64,000 nucleotides of DNA from Corynebacterium canis (GTDB lineage Bacteria > Actinomycetota > Actinomycetes > Mycobacteriales > Mycobacteriaceae), in NCBI RefSeq assembly GCF_030408595.1, contig NZ_CP047080.1:361831-425830 (forward strand), read 5' to 3'. A model generated the notes under the pieces. The model worked only from the letters and a program-made list of their open reading frames with translations. It was not told where the DNA came from and did not search any database. How positions within the stretch are numbered: the first letter of the stretch is position 1; each line of letters starts with the position of its first letter. Position numbers and translations under genes: made by a program. This document shows, one piece after another, positions 60,735-64,000 of this stretch.

Positions 60735-60920
60735 ATGGCCCTGAAGATTACTCAAACCAAGGGCACCGTCGGTGCCAAGAAGAATCAGAAGGAATCGCTG
60801 CGCAGCCTTGGCCTGAAGCGCATTCGCCACAGTGTGGTCCGCCCCGACACCCCCCAGGTTCGCGGCATGATCAACGTGGTGCGCCACATGGTTGAGGTCG
60901 AAGAAGTGGCGGGGGAGTAG
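60735..60920 (+). CDS. rpmD: 50S ribosomal protein L30
   Basis: L30 (61 aa), a complete small 50S protein ([40 protein letters not shown]). Lies 3 bp after rpsE and 7 bp before rplO. Confidence 0.98.
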   Translation: MALKITQTKGTVGAKKNQKESLRSLGLKRIRHSVVRPDTPQVRGMINVVRHMVEVEEVAGE

Positions 60921-60927
60921 GTACAAC

Positions 60928-61374
60928 ATGAGCGAACCAATTAAGCTCCACGACCTGCGCCCGGCACCGGGCGCCAACAAGGCCAAGACCCGCGTCGGCC
61001 GCGGTGAGGCCTCCAAGGGTAAAACCGCTGGTCGCGGTACCAAGGGTACCAAGGCTCGCAAGCAGGTTTCGGCAGCATTCGAAGGTGGCCAAATGCCACT
61101 GCACATGCGCCTGCCGAAGCTCAAGGGCTTCAAGAACCCCAATAAGGTTGTCTTCCAGGTGGTCAACGTTGCCGACCTGGAAAAGGCATTCCCCAACGGT
61201 GGCGAGATCAAGATCTCGGACATTGTTGGTGCCGGCTTGGCCCGCAAGAAGCAACCGGTGAAGATCCTGGGCAACGGTGACCTCAACGTAGCGTTGAACG
61301 TTACCGCCACCAAGTTCTCCCGCTCCGCAAAGGAGAAGATCGAAGCAGCTGGCGGCTCCGTCACGGAAGCTTAA
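60928..61374 (+). CDS. rplO: 50S ribosomal protein L15
   Basis: L15 (148 aa), late-assembly 50S protein, with the Gly-rich [21 protein letters not shown] segment. Start at ATG 60928, directly downstream of rpmD. A strong terminator follows. Confidence 0.99.
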   Translation: MSEPIKLHDLRPAPGANKAKTRVGRGEASKGKTAGRGTKGTKARKQVSAAFEGGQMPLHMRLPKLKGFKNPNKVVFQVVNVADLEKAFPNGGEIKISDIVGAGLARKKQPVKILGNGDLNVALNVTATKFSRSAKEKIEAAGGSVTEA

Positions 61375-61392
61375 GGCTACTAGGATCGCGAC

Positions 61393-61424
61393 AACCCCCG
61401 AATGGAAAACGTCGGGGGTTTTCG
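61393..61424 (+). terminator. terminator after rplO
   Basis: AACCCCCGA (61393-61401) pairs with TCGGGGGTT (61412-61420), followed by TTTC. It ends the spc ribosomal block; secY then needs its own promoter. Confidence 0.9.
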
Positions 61425-61683
61425 CATGGGTGGGGTAGGCGGGGCGTCGATAAGCGGGGGTGGCCGATAACCTGAATCCATTGTGTGAGGCATAAAACCG
61501 CGAGGTAAGCCTACTTAAGCGGGCCCTGATGGGGTCCAAGCTAGGCGTCGCCTTGTTGATGCTGCTAGGATTGTGCAGTCTATGAACTTTGCGCGCCGAT
61601 CGTGGTGCGCGGAACCAAACTAATCACACAACCTGCCCACTCGGGACTATTCACGGCACCTAAGTGGGTGGCCAGGAGGATAT
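61425..61683 (+). promoter_or_regulatory. secY upstream region
   Basis: The region contains a copy of the 13-mer GGCGTCGATAAGC (61443-61455). A promoter candidate is TTGATG (61556-61561) with TATGAA (61581-61586, 19-bp spacer). GAGGTAAGCCTA near 61501 resembles half a DtxR box but matches too few positions to call. Confidence 0.35.
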
Positions 61684-63006
61684 GTGTCCGCCTTAGTATC
61701 GGCATTTAAGGACGCTGATCTGCGCAAAAAGATCCTGTTTACGATCGCCATGATCGTGCTGTACCGGATCGGTGCCCAAATCCCGTCACCGGGCGTAGAT
61801 TATGCGTCTATTAGCGGTCGCCTGCGGGAGCTTACGCAAGATCAGTCCAGTGTATATTCGCTGATCAACCTGTTTTCGGGTGGCGCGCTATTGCAACTGT
61901 CCGTCTTTGCTATCGGCATCATGCCGTACATCACGGCATCCATCATCGTGCAATTGCTCACCGTGGTAATCCCCCACTTTGAGGAGCTGAAAAAGGAGGG
62001 CCAAGCGGGGCAATCCAAGATGATGCAATACACCAGGTACCTCACCGTGGGGTTGGCGTTGCTGCAATCCGCGGGCATCGTGGCGCTGGCCGACCGTGGG
62101 CAGCTTCTAGGCACCGGCGTGGAAGTGCTGCGCGCAGATCGCGGCGTGTTCGACCTTGTGGTGCTCGTGCTGACCATGACGGCGGGCGCGGTGCTGGTGA
62201 TGTGGATCGGCGAACTGATGACCGAAAAGGGCATCGGCAACGGTATGTCGCTGCTGATCTTCGCCGGTATTGCCACCCGGTTGCCTTCCGACGGCGCGGG
62301 CATCCTCGCCAGCTCTGGGGGCGGCGTGTTCGCACTGGTGTTGGTGGCCGTAATCATCTTGGTTGTGGGCGTTGTGTTCATCGAGCAAGGCCAGCGCCGC
62401 ATCCCCGTGCAATACGCCAAACGCATGGTCGGACGGCGCCAATACGGGGGTACCTCCACCTACCTGCCGCTGAAGGTGAACCAGGCGGGCGTGATCCCCG
62501 TGATCTTCGCGTCCTCGCTGATCTATGTGCCGGTGTTGATCACCCAGATCGTGCAATCCGGGCAGACGCAGGTGAGCGATAACTGGTGGCAGCGGAACGT
62601 GATCCAGTTCCTGCAGACCCCCTCTTCGTGGCAGTACATTTTGCTGTACTTTGTGCTGATTATCTTCTTCTCGTACTTCTACGTTTCCGTGCAGTACGAC
62701 CCCACTGAGCAGGCAGATAACATGAAGAAGTACGGCGGTTTTATCCCGGGCATTCGCCCAGGGCGGCCGACGGCACAGTACCTCGGTTATGTGATGAATC
62801 GCTTGTTATTTGTGGGTGCCCTGTACCTTGGAATTATCGCGGTGCTCCCGAACATTATGTTGGACTTGGGGGTAGGGACCACGAACGCTGGTTCCACCCC
62901 GTTTGGTGGTACCGCGATTCTGATCCTCGTGTCTGTGGCGCTGACTACTGTGAAGCAGATCGAGAGTCAGCTCCTACAAAGTAACTATGAAGGGTTCCTC
63001 AAATGA
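61684..63006 (+). CDS. secY: Preprotein translocase subunit SecY
   Basis: SecY (440 aa, GTG start after AGGAGGA) is the protein-conducting channel. Ten membrane segments; plug/TM2 region [22 protein letters not shown] and the cytoplasmic loop [18 protein letters not shown] that contacts ribosome and SecA are intact. It overlaps adk by 4 bp, so the two are translated together. Confidence 0.99.
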   Translation: MSALVSAFKDADLRKKILFTIAMIVLYRIGAQIPSPGVDYASISGRLRELTQDQSSVYSLINLFSGGALLQLSVFAIGIMPYITASIIVQLLTVVIPHFEELKKEGQAGQSKMMQYTRYLTVGLALLQSAGIVALADRGQLLGTGVEVLRADRGVFDLVVLVLTMTAGAVLVMWIGELMTEKGIGNGMSLLIFAGIATRLPSDGAGILASSGGGVFALVLVAVIILVVGVVFIEQGQRRIPVQYAKRMVGRRQYGGTSTYLPLKVNQAGVIPVIFASSLIYVPVLITQIVQSGQTQVSDNWWQRNVIQFLQTPSSWQYILLYFVLIIFFSYFYVSVQYDPTEQADNMKKYGGFIPGIRPGRPTAQYLGYVMNRLLFVGALYLGIIAVLPNIMLDLGVGTTNAGSTPFGGTAILILVSVALTTVKQIESQLLQSNYEGFLK

Positions 63007-63548
63007 GACTCGTACTCCTTGGTCCTCCCGGTGCCGGAAAAGGCACTCAAGCCGCCATTCTTTCCGAGCGCTTGGGTGTTCCGCACATTTCCACCGGCGA
63101 CCTATTCCGCGCCAATATTGGTGAAGGTACTCCCCTCGGCATCGAGGCCAAGCAGTACATCGATGCGGGAAAGCTTGTTCCAACCGACGTGACCGCACGC
63201 ATGGTGGAATCCCGCTTGGACGAAGCTGACGCCGCGAACGGGTTCCTGCTCGACGGCTTTCCGCGCACCGTGGAACAGGCCGAATTGCTGGAAGGCATCC
63301 TTGGCAAGCACGGCCATAAGCTCGATGGTGTGATCGAATACCGGGTTTCCGAGGACGTGGTGGTGGAGCGCATGCTGTCCCGCGGACGCGCCGACGATAA
63401 CGAGGAGACGATCCGCACTCGCCTGGGCGTGTACCGGGATGAGACCGCGCCGCTAATCGGCCACTACGGGGATCAATTGATCACCATCGAGGCGGAAGGC
63501 ACCGTGGACGAGATCCTGGCCCGTACGCTCGAGGCCCTTAATGCCTAG
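63003..63548 (+). CDS. adk: Adenylate kinase
   Basis: Short-form adenylate kinase (181 aa) interconverting ATP + AMP and 2 ADP. P-loop [13 protein letters not shown]-binding [10 protein letters not shown] and [10 protein letters not shown], and the DD(N/E)EETIRTRL lid-side block are present. It lacks the long zinc-type lid, as is usual for actinobacteria. Confidence 0.99.
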   Translation: MRLVLLGPPGAGKGTQAAILSERLGVPHISTGDLFRANIGEGTPLGIEAKQYIDAGKLVPTDVTARMVESRLDEADAANGFLLDGFPRTVEQAELLEGILGKHGHKLDGVIEYRVSEDVVVERMLSRGRADDNEETIRTRLGVYRDETAPLIGHYGDQLITIEAEGTVDEILARTLEALNA

Positions 63549-63562
63549 CTAGAAGCTCAATT

Positions 63563-63595
63563 CGCCCCGCTGCCGGAAGGTGGTGGGGCGTTTTT
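63563..63595 (+). terminator. terminator after adk
   Basis: CGCCCC (63563-63568) pairs with GGGGCG (63585-63590), followed by TTTTT. It separates secY-adk from map. Confidence 0.85.
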
Positions 63596-63610
63596 GCTGT
63601 TGAAGGATGG

Positions 63611-63783
63611 GTTGTATGCAGCCGTTGACCTGCGATCGTCCGGAATTTCTTCGTTGGGGTGGTCAATGAAGAATGGAAGGACGAGCTGCGGGGTTTTCGG
63701 CCGTGATTCGTCCGGAATTTCTTCGTTAGGCTCCCGAATGAAGAATAGAAAGACCAGCCCCAGGTCGGCGGTTGTGCGCAACC
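63611..63783. repeat. palindromic intergenic repeat, copy D
   Basis: Third locus of the 172-bp palindromic element, highly similar to copies A and B, including the paired GTCCGGAATTTCTTC units, the centre GGGGTTTTCGGCC and the CCAGGTCGGCGGTTG right end. The outer left end is more diverged. Not interrupted. The reading frame through it is open on the minus strand but shows no protein-like conservation. Confidence 0.8.
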
Positions 63784-63851
63784 CACCGCCAGGAACGCAA
63801 CCAAGGAGTATCCGCGTTTTGTTGCTCAGCCAAGCCGGGGTCTAGCATTGG

Positions 63852-63881
63852 TTGACACATAACACGTAGAAGATCTGTAAA
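63852..63881 (+). promoter_or_regulatory. possible map promoter
   Basis: TTGACA (63852-63857), 18 bp, TGTAAA (63876-63881) lies just before the ribosome binding site and start of map, which would make a very short leader. Confidence 0.4.
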
Positions 63882-63890
63882 GGTAGCACC

Positions 63891-64000
63891 ATGGGCTTCC
63901 GCTCAAAAAAGAAAATCGCCGCAAAGAGTCCAGGGGAGTTGGATGCGATGCAGGCGGCAGGGGAGATTGTCGGCAAAGCGTTGCAGGCGGTTAAGGCTGC
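63891..64000 (+). CDS. map: Methionine aminopeptidase, type I (partial, 5' end)
   Basis: The first 36 codons only; the gene runs off the window. MGFRSKKKIAAKSPGELDAM then QAAGEIVGKALQAVKAA matches the N-terminus of type I methionine aminopeptidases (the I.xM..AG.I....L..V pattern). The catalytic residues lie beyond the window. Position after adk is the standard one. AAAGGTAG precedes the ATG. Confidence 0.85.
   Translation, partial: MGFRSKKKIAAKSPGELDAMQAAGEIVGKALQAVKA

Noticed and set aside
61499..61520. DtxR-like sequence upstream of secY
   Set aside because: Only about 11 of 19 positions match and a housekeeping gene is an unlikely target.

Overview
The window is a Corynebacterium chromosome segment. 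It carries the actinobacterial order DUF3068 gene - rpoB - rpoC - rpsL - rpsG - fusA - tuf - S10 operon - spc operon - secY - adk - map. The RpoB/RpoC proteins are corynebacterial-looking, rpsN is absent from the spc operon, and a DtxR-type iron box is present. The name of the species cannot be read from the sequence.

Layout: 1-9.0 kb holds a DUF3068 membrane protein, rpoB and rpoC. 9.0-14.7 kb is a gene-poor accessory stretch with an Aer-like PAS protein, copies of a palindromic intergenic repeat, and an IS481-family element inserted at the exact centre of one repeat copy. 14.7-19.4 kb is rpsL-rpsG-fusA-tuf; rpsL codon 88 reads AGG (Arg) where Lys is usual, the classical streptomycin-resistance substitution. 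19.5-29.1 kb holds gluconate uptake (gntP/gntK, convergent), a DtxR-box-controlled iron-chelate operon that combines a FecCD-type importer with a pair of exporter-fold ABC proteins, and an IS5-type element. 30.2-35.3 kb is the S10 operon, rpsJ to rpsQ.

35.7-48.6 kb is a second island: an oligopeptide/metallophore ABC operon, a 5'-truncated ABC ATPase remnant, pnuC-nadR (NAD salvage) behind a 33-bp palindrome, a secreted von Willebrand A protein with two lipoprotein genes, and an alpha/beta hydrolase. rplN-rplX-rplE follow at 49-50.2 kb. A third island (50.3-58.5 kb) has a GyrI-like protein, an IS3 orfA remnant, an HNH endonuclease gene, a sugar ABC transporter and an ascorbate-type PTS. rpsH to rplO, secY, adk and the start of map close the window, with another palindromic repeat copy between adk and map.

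The essential transcription/translation genes form blocks ending in clear terminators, and the transport and nutrient-salvage islands sit between the blocks. The most notable signals are the rpsL K88R codon, the IS481 element with symmetric 24-bp iterated ends targeting a palindromic repeat, a recurrent 13-mer at operon boundaries, and operator-like palindromes over the iron and NAD-salvage promoters.
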